The notes under the pieces: model-generated
What the model saw: only the letters and a program-made list of their open reading frames with translations
The model's database searches: none
Told to the model about the DNA's origin: nothing
Shown here: in pieces, positions 5,020-5,410 of the stretch
Position numbering within the stretch: the stretch's first letter is position 1
Layout of the letters: each line of letters starts with the position of its first letter
Made by a program: the position numbers and the translations under genes
From: Selenomonadaceae bacterium UBA3796
GTDB taxonomy: Bacteria > Bacillota > Negativicutes > Selenomonadales > Selenomonadaceae
DNA: 5,410 bases
Assembly: GCA_002369175.1 (NCBI GenBank)
Contig: DFES01000206.1
Location: 1-5,410 of the forward strand
Reading direction: 5' to 3'

Positions 5020-5410
5020 ATGGTCAAGGTAACGTTGAAGGATGGCGCTGTGCGCGAAGTGGAACAGGGACAGCTTATTCTGGATTTTGTGAAGTCTGTC
5101 AGCAATAGTTTGGCAAAGAAGGTTCTGGCGGCGAAGCTGGACGGAAAGACGGTGGATCTTGCGACTCCCCTGGAACGGGATTGCACCGTGGATTTCCTCA
5201 CTTTTGAGGATGCAGATGGCCGCTGGGCATTCCGTCACACGGCATCCCACATATTGGCCCAAGCCGTGAAGCGTCTCTATAAGGACTCCAACGTCATGCT
5301 GGCCATCGGGCCGGCAATTGAGAATGGCTTCTACTACGACATCGATATGGAAAAGCAGCTTACAGAGGCAGATCTTCTGGACATAGAAAAGGAAATGAAG
5401 AAGATCGTCA
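5020..5410 (+). CDS. thrS: Threonyl-tRNA synthetase, N-terminal part (cut by window edge)
   Basis: The visible 130 residues match the N-terminus of class II threonyl-tRNA synthetase, which attaches threonine to tRNA-Thr in the cytoplasm. Residues 1-62 form the TGS domain (MVKVTLKDGAVREV onward, through LDGKTVDLATPLERDCTVDF). The editing (second additional) domain then begins with FRHTASHILAQAVKRLY; its HxxxH motif (His73, His77) belongs to the site that removes mischarged serine. AIGPAIENGFYYDID (95-109) is a signature of the family. The usual length is about 635-645 residues, so roughly four fifths, including the catalytic core and anticodon-binding domain, lie beyond the right edge. No frameshift is seen. 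The preceding T-box with an ACC specifier independently supports the identity. Confidence 0.96.
   Translation, partial: MVKVTLKDGAVREVEQGQLILDFVKSVSNSLAKKVLAAKLDGKTVDLATPLERDCTVDFLTFEDADGRWAFRHTASHILAQAVKRLYKDSNVMLAIGPAIENGFYYDIDMEKQLTEADLLDIEKEMKKIV

Overview
The window looks like ordinary chromosome from a low-to-moderate GC Firmicute. A member of the Negativicutes (Selenomonas/Mitsuokella-like) is my best guess, from the protein flavour, the strong GGAGG ribosome binding sites and a T-box-controlled threonyl-tRNA synthetase. That placement is inference; there is no rRNA or other marker gene here.

Layout, left to right. Positions 3-125 (+) read like a decayed fragment of a MATE-family efflux pump. 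A convergent, visibly AT-rich gene (102-548, -) encodes a small exported protein resembling DUF3574. A divergent intergenic region (549-754) separates it from a stand-alone DEDDh 3'-5' exonuclease (755-1285, +). A 382-bp non-coding stretch follows, with a strong intrinsic terminator (1479-1516) and a possible promoter overlapping it. Next is a two-gene sugar unit on the + strand: a fused PTS permease EIICBA of the maltose/alpha-glucoside (MalP/MalT/AglA) type (start 1668, stop 3788), then, after 57 bp, a Cof-type HAD phosphatase (3846-4619). A 12-bp perfect terminator hairpin (4641-4676) closes this unit. Finally comes a promoter (TTGATT-17 bp-TATAGT), a threonine T-box leader with its own terminator, and the first 130 codons of thrS, cut by the window edge.

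How the genes work together. The permease would import and phosphorylate an alpha-glucoside using phosphate passed from HPr through its EIIA and EIIB domains. The adjacent HAD enzyme is a candidate for acting on the resulting sugar phosphate. No 6-phospho-alpha-glucosidase (GH4) lies beside the transporter, so a dephosphorylation route analogous to maltose-6'-phosphate phosphatase of enterococci is the most interesting hypothesis here. thrS is a separate transcription unit that senses uncharged tRNA-Thr. I do not see a clearly new multi-gene system. The observations worth following are the PTS-phosphatase pairing, the unusual leader of the PTS gene and the degraded/AT-rich left end.
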